Below, piece by piece: positions 1 to 7,688 of a stretch of 35,552 bases of DNA. A program made the translations under genes and the position numbers. The notes under the pieces are model-generated. The model was not told the DNA's origin. It saw only the letters and a program-made list of their open reading frames with translations, and did no database searches. The stretch is from JAIVJZ01 sp035296385 (GTDB taxonomy: Bacteria; Acidobacteriota; Blastocatellia; Pyrinomonadales; Pyrinomonadaceae): assembly GCA_035296385.1 (NCBI GenBank), contig DATHBB010000054.1, forward strand, positions 1 through 35,552, in the 5' to 3' direction. Every line of letters starts with the position of its first letter. Within the stretch, counting starts at the first letter, position 1.

Positions 1-249
1 GGTCTCGCGCTCAACTACACTCGCTCTTTCGCGGATCATTATGTTTACACGCAGGGCGACGTTGACGAAATGTTGCGCGAAGCCGCGCGGCAAGGCGCGC
101 GTTCGTTGCTGACGACGACGAAAGATGCCGTCAAACTTCGCGCGCTCAAGTTTACAGCGCTGCCCTGTTATGTGTTGGAAGTCGCGTTGAAGTTTGATGA
201 CGAAGAGAGGATGCGCGCCATCCTCGGCGAAGTTATCTCGCGTCGGTGA
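1..249 (+). CDS. lpxK: Tetraacyldisaccharide 4'-kinase, C-terminal end (partial)
   Basis: The open frame enters from the left edge and stops with TGA after 82 residues. It shows the C-terminal LpxK pattern: a Phe-x-Asp-His-Tyr segment, then Asp-Val-Asp-Glu, then a Leu-Thr-Thr-Thr-Lys-Asp-Ala-Val-Lys-Leu stretch. LpxK phosphorylates the 4' position of the lipid A disaccharide precursor at the inner membrane, so an LPS-type outer membrane is implied. The P-loop half of the enzyme lies outside the window. The gene converges on the kinase gene that ends 29 bases further on; no clear terminator hairpin is visible between them. Confidence 0.85.
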   Translation, partial: GLALNYTRSFADHYVYTQGDVDEMLREAARQGARSLLTTTKDAVKLRALKFTALPCYVLEVALKFDDEERMRAILGEVISRR

Positions 250-278
250 AATTATTTCGCGCGGCGCTGCCGGTCAGA

Positions 279-1946
279 CTATAACGAATTGTCTGCCGAC
301 GACGGGAGAGCCGTCGGGGTGGAGAGCGCGGGCGGGGGCGTCGCTCTCGGACTCGGCGGCGGCGGATCGTCCGGCGTCGGAGTCCGCGCGGGCGGAGGCG
401 TCGGGTTGCGACGCGGCGTGGGCGTCGGCGTGGGCGTCGGCTCGGAATCGTCTTCTTCTTCCGGCGTGTTGCTGTTCTCCGCGTCGTCTCGCGTGGGCGC
501 GGGCGTCGGCGTGGCCTCCACGCTCGCCGTCGGGTTGGCGGTCGTGCCGCCCCCGCCCGTTGTAGTTTGCGCGGGCACGGTCACGACGATTGGCGTGCTG
601 CCCGTCGTCGGCGTGATGTTGCTTTCGCCGGTGCCCGTCGGCGACGCGCCGGGTTGCACGGGCGAGGCGTTCGGGTCAGCCGTGAGCGGTTGTGAGTTGT
701 CGTTTGTGGAGGGCGTGCCGGAGTTGCGTTGGAGCGCGAAGAAGACTCCGAGCAGCGCGACCAACAATACGGCTGCCGGAATCATAATGCGCCACGGGTT
801 GAAACTCGCGGCGGGCGGCGGCATCTCGAAAATCTCCGGCTCGTCGGCGACGTAAGACTCTTCGCGCGCGTGCACGATGGTCGCGTCGTCCGGCTCGTTA
901 CTGGACGTGAGGCGCGATTCGAGCGGCGCGGTCGGCACGACGATGCGGTTCGTGTTCGACGTTCCGGCTTGCGCGTTCTCGCGCGTCACGCCTCCCAACA
1001 CTTCGTCCATCGCCGCCGACGCGAGCGCTTCGGCGAGTTCGCCCGCGCTCTGCTGGCGCTCCTCCGGCAGTTTCGACAGAGCGCGCGTAATCACCTGACC
1101 GACCGAGGGCGGTATATCTTTTCGCTCGTCGAGCACGGAGGGCGGCGGCTCCTGCAAATGCTTCAACATGATCGAGGTCGCCGACTCGCCCGTGAACGGA
1201 ACGTGGCCGACGAGCATCTCGTAGAGAATGATGCCGAGGCTGTAGATGTCGGAGCGCGCGTCAATGTCGCTGGCCTGCGAGCATTGTTCGGGCGACATGT
1301 ATTGGGGTGTGCCGATGATGAGGTTGGGCGCGGTGAGTTCGGGGTCCGGCCCCTCGGTCTCTAAAATTTTGGCGATGCCGAAGTCTAAGACCTTCGCCCA
1401 GTCGTTTCCACCCGCCACCTCTTCGAGCATGATGTTGTCGCTCTTGAGATCGCGATGGACGACGCCTTCGGCGTGCGCGGCGTCGAGCGCCCCGCAAATT
1501 TGCCGCGTCACTTCGACGACGCGTTCAAGAGGCATCGGGCTTTCGCCGCGAATCACTTCCTTGAGCGTCTTCCCGCGCAAATATTCCATCACGAGGAAGA
1601 CGACGCCGTTTTCCGATTCGCCGAAATCCGTGACGTTCAGAGCGTGCGGGTTGGAGATGCGCGAGGCGGCTTTGGCTTCGCGTGTGAAGCGTGCGACGAT
1701 CTTGTCGTCGGCGGCAAGCGACGGGTGAAGGACTTTGATGGCGACGGCCTTCTCCATCAAAATGTGCGTCGCGCGATAAACCGTGCCCATGCCGCCTTCG
1801 TTGATGCGTTCCTCGATGCGGTACTTCCCGGCCAGCGTCTCCCCGACTAAAGCATCACCGGTTTTGACTAACACCGCGCCGTCTGCCGGACACAGTGTGG
1901 GCGCGTTCTCGTAAGACTTCCCGCATTTCGGACATTTTTTCATCAA
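279..1946 (-). CDS. Membrane-anchored Ser/Thr protein kinase with N-terminal zinc-ribbon-like motif
   Basis: A 555-residue PknB-like kinase. An N-terminal Cys-x2-Cys (C5, C8) plus a Cys-Pro-x-Asp-Gly turn (C19) resembles a zinc ribbon; the fourth Cys is missing. The kinase domain runs from about residue 42 to 300: glycine loop GGMGTVY near 51-57, lysine K71, catalytic HRDLKSDN at 164-171 (D166) and DFG at 188-190. A single membrane helix is near 383-405. It is followed by a roughly 150-residue Thr/Pro/Ser-rich low-complexity tail that should lie outside the cytoplasm. The substrate is unknown. ATG codons occur in tandem at the start, so the first residue could be M1 or M2. It is transcribed alone, convergent with lpxK and divergent from the flavoprotein gene. 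Confidence 0.92.
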   Translation of the reverse strand: MMKKCPKCGKSYENAPTLCPADGAVLVKTGDALVGETLAGKYRIEERINEGGMGTVYRATHILMEKAVAIKVLHPSLAADDKIVARFTREAKAASRISNPHALNVTDFGESENGVVFLVMEYLRGKTLKEVIRGESPMPLERVVEVTRQICGALDAAHAEGVVHRDLKSDNIMLEEVAGGNDWAKVLDFGIAKILETEGPDPELTAPNLIIGTPQYMSPEQCSQASDIDARSDIYSLGIILYEMLVGHVPFTGESATSIMLKHLQEPPPSVLDERKDIPPSVGQVITRALSKLPEERQQSAGELAEALASAAMDEVLGGVTRENAQAGTSNTNRIVVPTAPLESRLTSSNEPDDATIVHAREESYVADEPEIFEMPPPAASFNPWRIMIPAAVLLVALLGVFFALQRNSGTPSTNDNSQPLTADPNASPVQPGASPTGTGESNITPTTGSTPIVVTVPAQTTTGGGGTTANPTASVEATPTPAPTRDDAENSNTPEEEDDSEPTPTPTPTPRRNPTPPPARTPTPDDPPPPSPRATPPPALSTPTALPSSADNSL

Positions 1947-1997
1947 ACGCTTTCGCCTCGCACAAACGATTCCGCTGGAGTTTCTGGATGGAAGCGT

Positions 1998-2027
1998 ATC
2001 ATACCGCTACGAACGCCCCAAGGTAAA
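1998..2027 (-). promoter_or_regulatory. Possible sigma70 promoter for the kinase gene
   Basis: On the minus strand a TTTACC box (2022-2027) and a TATGAT box (1998-2003) are 18 bases apart, about 50 bases upstream of the kinase start. The -10 matches consensus at five of six positions and the -35 at four of six. It is suggestive only. The rest of the 1947-2140 divergent spacer shows nothing else clear. Confidence 0.35.
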
Positions 2028-2140
2028 ACTATAACACGCAAAATTGACGCCACACGCACTATAGTCTCTCGACGCCGTTTTTCTTTTAACTTTTACGCAT
2101 CTTTAAGTAATCTTCCCCGTGCTCGTAATTCATTGTACGT

Positions 2141-3514
2141 TTGAAGGCGGCTAAACGTTTGAGTAAAGAACAGCTAATCGTGATCGGCGGGGTCGCCGCC
2201 GGACTCGCGGCGGCCATGCAGGCGCGGCGCACCGCGCCCGACCTCAATATCGACGTATTTGAGAAGACCGCAGACATCTCATACGGCGCGTGCGGCCTGC
2301 CCTATGTCATTTCCGGCCTCATCCCCGCGCTCGAACGCTTGCAGCTACACACGCCCGAATATTTCCGCGAGCGACACAACATCAACGTTCATTTGAACAC
2401 AGAGGCGACGGAGATTCTGCCCGCGCGTTCAATCGTGCGCGTGCGCGCGGCGGGCGACGAACGACGCGAACTAAACTATACGAGTCTCGTGCTGGCGACG
2501 GGCGCGGCAGCGGTCTGCCCGCCGCTCGCGGGGCACGACCTCGCGGGCGTCTTCGTCCTGCGCCAACTCGGCGACGGGCGGCGTCTGTTACAGTTTATTG
2601 AAGAGACTCGACCGCGCGCGGCTGTCGTCGTCGGCGCGGGCTACATCGGCCTTGAGATGGCCGAAGCCTTTCGCGCGCGTGGACTCGACACGACGCTCAT
2701 CGAGTCGTCCGACAAAATGATGAGCACGCTCGGAGGTCGCTTGCGCGACCGCGTGGTTGAAGAACTTCGCACGCGGGGCGTTGAAGTCGTCCTTGGCGAA
2801 CGGGCGACTGCCTTCGAAGGACGAGACGGTCGCGTTGCGCGCGTCGTCACCGAAAGCGGGCGCGAGTTCGACGCGGACATCGTAGTGATCGGCGTCGGCG
2901 TGCGTCCCGCCAACGAGATCGCGAAGGCTTCGGGTTTGGAGATCGGCGAGAGCGGCGCGATTGCTGTGGACGACTCACAGCGCACGAGCGCGGCGGGCGT
3001 CTACGCGGCGGGCGATTGCACGGAGACGCTGCATCGCGTGTCGGGGCGGCGTGTCTGGATGCCGCTCGCGCAACCCGCCGTGCGTCAGGGTTGGGTGGCG
3101 GGCGCAAACGCGGCGGGCGCGACTCCCGAAGCGCGCTTCGCCGGAGTGGTCGGCACGAACGCCGTTAAAGTTTTTGACCTGGAAGTTGCGCGCACGGGGC
3201 TGTCTCTGGAAGAAGCGCGCGCGGAAGGATTCGACGCCGCCGTCATCGAAGACGAAACTTCATCACGCGCCGGTTACTATCCGGGCGGCGGGAAAATCCT
3301 GACGCATGTAGTCCACGACAGGAGCGGGCGTCTGCTCGGCGCACAAATGGTCGGGAGCGAAGGCGTCGTCGGACGCATAGACGTGTACGCCGCCGCGCTC
3401 CACGCCCGTCTCAAGCTCGAAGAACTCAACCGCTTCGACCTCGCCTACGCCCCACCCTTCGCCCCGACCATTGACCCGATCCTCCGCGCCACAAAGCCAA
3501 ACGATGAAGTATGA
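2141..3514 (+). CDS. CoA-disulfide reductase-like FAD/NAD(P)H disulfide oxidoreductase
   Basis: A 457-residue class I flavoprotein. A dinucleotide-binding GGVAAG motif at about 16-21 binds FAD. The redox-active single cysteine lies in the segment SYGACGLPY (C51), as in CoA-disulfide reductases and NADH oxidases of this family. A second Rossmann motif (GAGYIGLEMAEAF, about 165-177) binds NAD(P)H. The C-terminal dimerisation domain has the DLAYAPPF segment whose Tyr is conserved in CoA-disulfide reductases. A role in CoA-disulfide or polysulfide reduction is inferred from the family; NADH oxidase is the main alternative. The start used is TTG at 2141 with no clear Shine-Dalgarno; TTG at 2159 or GTG at 2180 are possible. 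The last codons and the stop lie inside a heptad palindrome. Confidence 0.85.
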   Translation: MKAAKRLSKEQLIVIGGVAAGLAAAMQARRTAPDLNIDVFEKTADISYGACGLPYVISGLIPALERLQLHTPEYFRERHNINVHLNTEATEILPARSIVRVRAAGDERRELNYTSLVLATGAAAVCPPLAGHDLAGVFVLRQLGDGRRLLQFIEETRPRAAVVVGAGYIGLEMAEAFRARGLDTTLIESSDKMMSTLGGRLRDRVVEELRTRGVEVVLGERATAFEGRDGRVARVVTESGREFDADIVVIGVGVRPANEIAKASGLEIGESGAIAVDDSQRTSAAGVYAAGDCTETLHRVSGRRVWMPLAQPAVRQGWVAGANAAGATPEARFAGVVGTNAVKVFDLEVARTGLSLEEARAEGFDAAVIEDETSSRAGYYPGGGKILTHVVHDRSGRLLGAQMVGSEGVVGRIDVYAAALHARLKLEELNRFDLAYAPPFAPTIDPILRATKPNDEV

Positions 3515-3580
3515 ACGATGAACGATGAATGAAAGGCAATTTGTTTTTCATTCATCGTTCATCGTTCCGCGTTCATCGTT
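3500..3580. repeat. Heptad-armed palindrome, family A (GAACGAT words)
   Basis: Arms 3500-3534 and 3546-3580 are inverted repeats. The inner 22 bases (3513-3534 with 3546-3567) pair perfectly, then comes a 4-base mismatch, then 9 more pairs; the loop is 11 bases. Each arm is built from the 7-base word GAACGAT and variants (GAATGAA; GCGGAAC in the right arm only). The left arm covers the final codons and stop of the flavoprotein gene, and the right arm ends 3 bases before the end of the convergent LecA-like gene. Confidence 0.9.
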
Positions 3581-3583
3581 TTC

Positions 3584-4747
3584 TTAGTTGACTCTGATGC
3601 GTGCGGTGAAGTTGCCGCTGTTGTCGTTGTAGTTGTCGTCGTTGACGAGCAGGAACAATCTGCCGTCGGCCTGCGCGCCGAAGTTCTGCTGGCTGCCGAC
3701 GATGAACGGCGCGGTGTTCTGCCCGCTCGACAGGCGTATGTAGCCGATGAGCGCGCCCACTCCGGCATTGGGAACAGGATAAGCGCTGACGATTCCTAGT
3801 CCGCTGACGCGACCGCCATCGGGCGTGACCTCGCCCGCGCGACGCCCCGCGACGACCGTGCCCGACGCGCTGATCGTTACCTGATCGCCGCTACGCAACT
3901 CGATGCCCGTGTCCGTGCCGCGCGAATTGCCGGGCACGTCAACCGTCACTTCGCGCGGCGCGCGGTTGCGCTCCGGATCAATCGTGCCGCGATTGTCGCC
4001 GCCGCCACCGCCACCGGGCACGCGCGAACGCACCGGCGCGGGGTTCGTGCTGCGCGGTCCGAAGATGTCGTCGTCGAACTCCTCTTCGTTCTGGTTATTG
4101 TTGCGCGAGGCCGTGTTGTCGCGTCGGCGCGAAGTGAAGTTGCGCTCGGTGCGAACCTGCACGGAGTATGCGCCGCGCGCGTCCGAGTAAGTTCCGCGAT
4201 TGGCGGTCAGGTAGATTCGCCCGTCGCGGTCTGCGACGAACTCGCGCCCGATGCCGATCTCTATGATGGGCGAATCAGGCTCGTTGCCGATAGCGCCGAT
4301 GAGCACGCCCTCGGCGGCGCGCGGAAGCGGTGCGGTCGGGTCGGTCGAGCGCAAGCCGCCCGGCGTGATGCGCGCGCGCCCCGCGACGATTGTGCCGGTG
4401 GCTTTCACTTCCACGCGCTCGCCGCGTCGCACGTCAACACCGCTGTCAATCCAGTTCGGCGCGAGGCCGACTTCGACGGTGCGCGAAGAGAAACGCGCCT
4501 CGTCGAGCGAGCGTCCGTCAATCTCAACGCGCTCGATCTGGTTCGGCCTGAAGAACTGCACCTCGCCCGCGTCGGCGGCAGTACCCGTCGTGCTCGAAGT
4601 CGTGGCGACGCGAATGGCGAAGCGCCCGCCGATGAAACCGATCACGGTTCCGCGCACGCTGCGCCCGTCGCGCAAGTAGATCGTGTCGGCCAGCGCGAGC
4701 GGCGCGCAGACGACGGTTAGCAATAAGGCTAAAATTATCTTTTTCAT
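3584..4747 (-). CDS. Secreted protein with two LecA/PA-IL-like beta-sandwich domains
   Basis: A 387-residue protein with a clear signal peptide (about 1-20, cut after Ala-Leu-Ala). After a short region of about 70 residues that I do not assign, two copies of a LecA (PA-IL galactophilic lectin)-like domain are visible, roughly 90-200 and 262-386. Each has a 'dGvev..Gd.v.v.AsGtvvaGR' start, an 'ALIG.I' segment and a 'DGR.YL..N....G.Y.V.V' end. In the second copy the terminal Asn-Asp ... Asp-Asn-Ser-Gly loop resembles the LecA calcium/sugar site; in the first copy the aligned Asp is lost. A Gly/Asn/Arg-rich linker separates the copies. Carbohydrate binding is inferred only. GAGAGGA lies about 8 bases before the ATG. 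The gene is monocistronic and converges on the flavoprotein gene. Confidence 0.75.
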   Translation of the reverse strand: MKKIILALLLTVVCAPLALADTIYLRDGRSVRGTVIGFIGGRFAIRVATTSSTTGTAADAGEVQFFRPNQIERVEIDGRSLDEARFSSRTVEVGLAPNWIDSGVDVRRGERVEVKATGTIVAGRARITPGGLRSTDPTAPLPRAAEGVLIGAIGNEPDSPIIEIGIGREFVADRDGRIYLTANRGTYSDARGAYSVQVRTERNFTSRRRDNTASRNNNQNEEEFDDDIFGPRSTNPAPVRSRVPGGGGGGDNRGTIDPERNRAPREVTVDVPGNSRGTDTGIELRSGDQVTISASGTVVAGRRAGEVTPDGGRVSGLGIVSAYPVPNAGVGALIGYIRLSSGQNTAPFIVGSQQNFGAQADGRLFLLVNDDNYNDNSGNFTARIRVN

Positions 4748-5021
4748 TTTTTCATCCTCTCAAATTCGGAGCTTTACGGTAACACCTCGATGTCACGACT
4801 TTGATTAAAATGCGTTGCGGCAAACTTCCATTTCAGAGCAATAGGTCGCTGGCACGGGTGAATTACAACGGGGGAACGTCTGACTTCAATCAAAACAGTC
4901 TGAGGGGAATGTTTGTTTAGATTACAACGAAGCGGGGTGGCAGACAAGCACGAGTCAATATGTCAGAGGCTACGCGTCGCCGTGCGTCTAACTAATATTC
5001 GCAGCGGAAATTACTCTACGC
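4748..5021. other. Intergenic region, no gene recognised
   Basis: About 270 bases between the LecA-like gene start and the atp terminator. No convincing ORF or RNA gene was seen. The only repetition is a short ATTACAACG word at two places (near 4863 and 4922). No good promoter for the LecA-like gene could be picked by eye. Confidence 0.5.
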
Positions 5022-5067
5022 AAAAACGCGCGGGCGCGTCTCCGTCAGAAGAGACGCGCCCGCGCGT
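5022..5067 (-). terminator. Strong intrinsic terminator after atpE
   Basis: A perfect 17-base-pair GC-rich stem (5026-5042 with 5051-5067) with an 8-base loop is followed, read on the minus strand, by a T run (complement of 5022-5026). It lies 28 bases after the atpE stop, so it should end the long minus-strand nuo/atp transcription unit. Confidence 0.9.
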
Positions 5068-5094
5068 GTTGTTTTGTTAATCGTCTTAGTGCGA

Positions 5095-5418
5095 TTAGCG
5101 AACCGCCGCGAAGACGATAACGAGCGTGAAGATGACCAGCGTTTCGATGAAGGCGAGGCCGATGATCATCAAAATCTGGATACGACCGCCCGCGCCCGGA
5201 TTGCGCGCGGTGCCTTCCGCTGCCGCCGCCGCCACGCGCGACTGGCCGATTGCGCCGAGGCCAGCCGCAATCGCGAAGCCGAACCCCGCGGCCAGCTTCG
5301 CATACTTGGCGACGCTCTGTTCGTTATCGGCGGCAACCTGTCCCGCCTGCGCGAGCGCGGGCATGGCGGCCATCAGCACGCCGATGACGGCGAAGAATGC
5401 CATTCTGAGTTTATGCAT
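5095..5418 (-). CDS. atpE: F0F1 ATP synthase subunit c, with N-terminal signal-like extension
   Basis: A 107-residue c subunit. Two membrane hairpin helices (about 42-64 and 80-105) are joined by the Arg-Asn-Pro polar loop (72-74). The ion-binding carboxylate is E92, followed by T93; Q59 sits in helix 1 at the place of the sodium-site Gln of Na+-type rings, while the usual Tyr is Phe (F97). An extra N-terminal stretch of about 25 residues with a hydrophobic core and an Ala-Leu-Ala end looks like a cleavable signal or a third helix. The start at 5418 is preferred over the ATG at 5424 because AGGAG is then 8 bases upstream; for the upstream ATG the box would be adjacent. It is the last gene of the atp group, 391 bases after atpB. 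Confidence 0.93.
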   Translation of the reverse strand: MHKLRMAFFAVIGVLMAAMPALAQAGQVAADNEQSVAKYAKLAAGFGFAIAAGLGAIGQSRVAAAAAEGTARNPGAGGRIQILMIIGLAFIETLVIFTLVIVFAAVR

Positions 5419-5723
5419 ATTCATCTCTCCTTTTCAGAGTCGAACATTAAAAGAGAGGAAGGTGAATTCCGCCGGACGCTCGAAGCGTCGCGCACGCGCT
5501 CATTATGATTTCGCCCGCATCCGGTATCCGCCGCCCCTCTTACAACGGCGCTCCTGCGATGCCGACACCCGCTCACTTTCAAACAGCGAAAGCTATTATT
5601 CTCCGCGTGCCTGCCGCTAGCCTCTCACCTATCCTTAACGATTTTCTCCCTCTCGAAGTTTCCAACACCTAACGCCCCAACGCGTGCGGGCGCATTTCCC
5701 CGCACCGCTCAAGACGCTAACTA
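5419..5723. other. Long spacer between atpB and atpE
   Basis: About 300 bases without a gene between the family B palindrome and atpE. It contains a small hairpin (GACGCT 5475-5480 with AGCGTC 5484-5489, 3-base loop) and the atpE Shine-Dalgarno at its left end. An atpE-specific promoter could lie here but none is convincing. The spacer is unusually long for F0 genes. Confidence 0.45.
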
Positions 5724-5806
5724 CAGAGGTCAGAGATTAGAGGTTAGAGGTTAGTTAAACCAAAACTGCTTCTTACTAACCTCTGACCTCTAACCTCTAG
5801 CCTCTG
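5724..5806. repeat. Heptad-armed palindrome, family B (AGAGGTT words)
   Basis: Arms 5724-5755 and 5775-5806 pair at 28 of 32 positions around a 19-base loop. Each arm is four tandem 7-base words of the AGAGGTT type (variants AGAGGTC, AGAGATT). The right arm ends 3 bases from the atpB stop. Confidence 0.88.
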
Positions 5807-5809
5807 CTC

Positions 5810-6817
5810 TTACAATGCAGGAGCAATAATCTCGTTGCCGTCAATCGGCTGGAGTTGATTGCCGTGCTCGTCTTCGTGATCTTCGTGCGGCGCGTGCGAG
5901 ACTTCGCCGATGTAGATCATCGAGAGCAGCGTAAAGATAAACGCCTGCATGACGGAGGCGAAGACGCTCAAGACCATCAGGAACGCCGGAATGACCCAGT
6001 GCGTGATGGACGGGTAAAGCCCCGCGATGTTTACGGCCACCTGCTCGTCGCCGAAGATGTTGCCGAAGAGGCGCAAGCCCAGCGAGAGCGGGCGCACGGC
6101 GTTACTGATCAACTCGATGACGAACATCGCAGGCCCCATGATGAAGAGGATCGCGCCGCTGAAATAATGCACGCCCGCGAAGTGGCCGAGGTGTCCCATC
6201 AGGCCGTTCTCTTTAACGCCGATGTAGTTGTAGTAGATGAACGACGTGATGCCGAGCGCGAAGGTGACGGACGTGTGCGCTGTCGGCGGCATGAACATCG
6301 GGAACAGCCCCATCAGGTTCGAGACGAGAATCAAGAGCGCGAAGGTGGCGACGACCGGAAAATATTTCAGGCCGTGCGGCCCGATGATGTTCTCCACCAT
6401 GTCGCGCACGGCGAGCACCGTCACTTCAAGCGTCTGCTGCCCGCCGTGCGGCTCGTCCTCCGAGAGATACTTGCCCTTCAGAATCCAGATGATCGCGATG
6501 GTGATGAGGCACGCGACGACGAACATCACCGTGTACCACGGCACAGCGTTCTCGACCGTGTAGGGTCCGAACACCTCGGCTGCGCTCGTGCCGAAGTATT
6601 TGAAGACGTACTCGTTCCACACCGGCTCCGTGTAGTTGACCTGAAAACGATGAACCGGCTCGCCGATGAAATGATTGACCGCTTCGACGAGCGGAGGCGT
6701 GTGGTGCGCGGCGGCTTCGCCGCCCCCGTGCGCGCCAGCCGCCCCGGCAGTCTCGGCGTGTCCGGCAGCGCCTTGCGCCGCCCCTTCCTCGCCATGTCCT
6801 TGCAGCAACCAGAACAT
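5810..6817 (-). CDS. atpB: F0F1 ATP synthase subunit a
   Basis: A 335-residue membrane subunit that forms the proton half-channels next to the c ring. The essential arginine is in the segment LGLRLFGNIFGDE (about residue 248). Several membrane helices precede it, including one near residues 100-125 and the PMFMPPTAHTSVTFALG region. The N-terminus carries an unusual Gly/Ala/His-rich stretch of about 40 residues before the usual 'NHFIGEP' segment. Its ATG overlaps the TAA of the upstream atpI-like gene by one base (TAATG), a sign of translational coupling. A heptad palindrome follows the stop immediately. Confidence 0.95.
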   Translation of the reverse strand: MFWLLQGHGEEGAAQGAAGHAETAGAAGAHGGGEAAAHHTPPLVEAVNHFIGEPVHRFQVNYTEPVWNEYVFKYFGTSAAEVFGPYTVENAVPWYTVMFVVACLITIAIIWILKGKYLSEDEPHGGQQTLEVTVLAVRDMVENIIGPHGLKYFPVVATFALLILVSNLMGLFPMFMPPTAHTSVTFALGITSFIYYNYIGVKENGLMGHLGHFAGVHYFSGAILFIMGPAMFVIELISNAVRPLSLGLRLFGNIFGDEQVAVNIAGLYPSITHWVIPAFLMVLSVFASVMQAFIFTLLSMIYIGEVSHAPHEDHEDEHGNQLQPIDGNEIIAPAL

Positions 6818-7284
6818 TATTTAGTTTCCTCTCGATGTATGATCACGAAATATGCCTGCATGAAACCTTCCACGAGCGCCGCCACGACGAACGAGCAGAG
6901 GCCGACGAGCATGGCCGTCAAAGAAGCGATGTCGAGCCAACTGGCGGCGAACAAGGCCGCCGCGACGATGAAATAACGCGTGATGAAACGAACTATCTTG
7001 AGCTTCGGACGCGCGCCCGTCGGCGACGCGAGCGCGAAGGCGGCGACGATGGCCGTACGCATCCAGTGATGATTCAACAGAGAGAGCACGCCGCCGATGA
7101 ACAGCCCCGTCGTCACTCTCCACGGCATCACGAACGCGCTCACGACGACCGCGACGACGACCGCCCCCGCCATCAAGCGAAACAGCCTCTCGGCCATCGC
7201 GGACGCATCCGCGCTCGACACTTCGCCCGACGTTTCGCCGGACATTTCACTGTCGAGCGCGCCGCTCTTTTCAATTTCATTCAT
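6817..7284 (-). CDS. atpI: ATP synthase subunit I-like membrane protein
   Basis: A 155-residue protein with an acidic/Ser-rich head of about 30 residues followed by four predicted membrane helices, including a Leu-Ser-Leu-Leu-Asn-His-His segment. Topology and place (immediately upstream of atpB and overlapping it by one base) fit the ATP synthase I family, which assists F0/c-ring assembly and may transport Mg2+. The similarity is seen by pattern, not by search. It lies 58 bases downstream of the AtpZ-like gene. Confidence 0.7.
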   Translation of the reverse strand: MNEIEKSGALDSEMSGETSGEVSSADASAMAERLFRLMAGAVVVAVVVSAFVMPWRVTTGLFIGGVLSLLNHHWMRTAIVAAFALASPTGARPKLKIVRFITRYFIVAAALFAASWLDIASLTAMLVGLCSFVVAALVEGFMQAYFVIIHREETK

Positions 7285-7342
7285 CGTAGAACACTAGATT
7301 CTACATGCTCCGGCGGCGGGCTGTCGAGCGGCGAAAAATCCT

Positions 7343-7558
7343 TCACGAAACTCTCGACATCAGGCGGACGAACTGCATAAAGCCGACCACCGAGCCGAGC
7401 ACAATGCCCGCCACGATGAGCCACGGACTCGTCCCCAGCCAACGATCCAGCACCCACCCGACGAACAGGCACGACACGATGGACATCGCCAGCGACAGCA
7501 CCGCCCCGTACACCACGCCGCTCTTGCCCGTCACGTTTTTGTCGTCTTGCTTTGCCAT
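7343..7558 (-). CDS. AtpZ/AtpI-like small F0 accessory protein
   Basis: A 71-residue protein with a short charged N-terminus and two membrane helices separated by the segment GWVLDRWLGTSPW. This is the typical layout of the small AtpZ-type 'putative F0F1-ATPase subunit' family at the head of atp operons. The ATG at 7558 is chosen because the upstream in-frame ATG at 7621 would translate a repeat sequence. A family C palindrome starts 11 bases upstream, and no Shine-Dalgarno is visible. Confidence 0.75.
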   Translation of the reverse strand: MAKQDDKNVTGKSGVVYGAVLSLAMSIVSCLFVGWVLDRWLGTSPWLIVAGIVLGSVVGFMQFVRLMSRVS

Positions 7559-7569
7559 AAATAAAAGCT

Positions 7570-7685
7570 GTCCGTAGTCAGTTGTCCGTTGTCCGTTGTT
7601 TAGTGGTTCAGCAGCCGACAACTAAAGATGAGAGTTTCAAGTTAAGTAAGCACATGCAACGGACAACTGACTACTCACAACGGAC
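7570..7685. repeat. Heptad-armed palindrome, family C (GTCMGTT words), copy 1
   Basis: Four 7-base words of GTCCGTT/GTCAGTT type at 7570-7597 face four complementary words at 7658-7685 (in-register pairing 24 of 28). The central segment of about 60 bases shares short modules with other family C copies (CACTAAAGAT-like, CATGCAAC). It fills the spacer between the radical SAM gene (3 bases away) and atpZ. Confidence 0.88.
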
Positions 7686-7688
7686 GCT

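Noticed and set aside
289..855. Gly/Val-rich open frame on the plus strand opposite the kinase tail
   Set aside because: It is the complement of the kinase Pro/Thr-rich tail; the low complexity keeps both strands open.
2044..2065. TTGACG ... TATAGT as a promoter for the flavoprotein gene
   Set aside because: The boxes are only 10 bases apart, too close for a sigma70 promoter.
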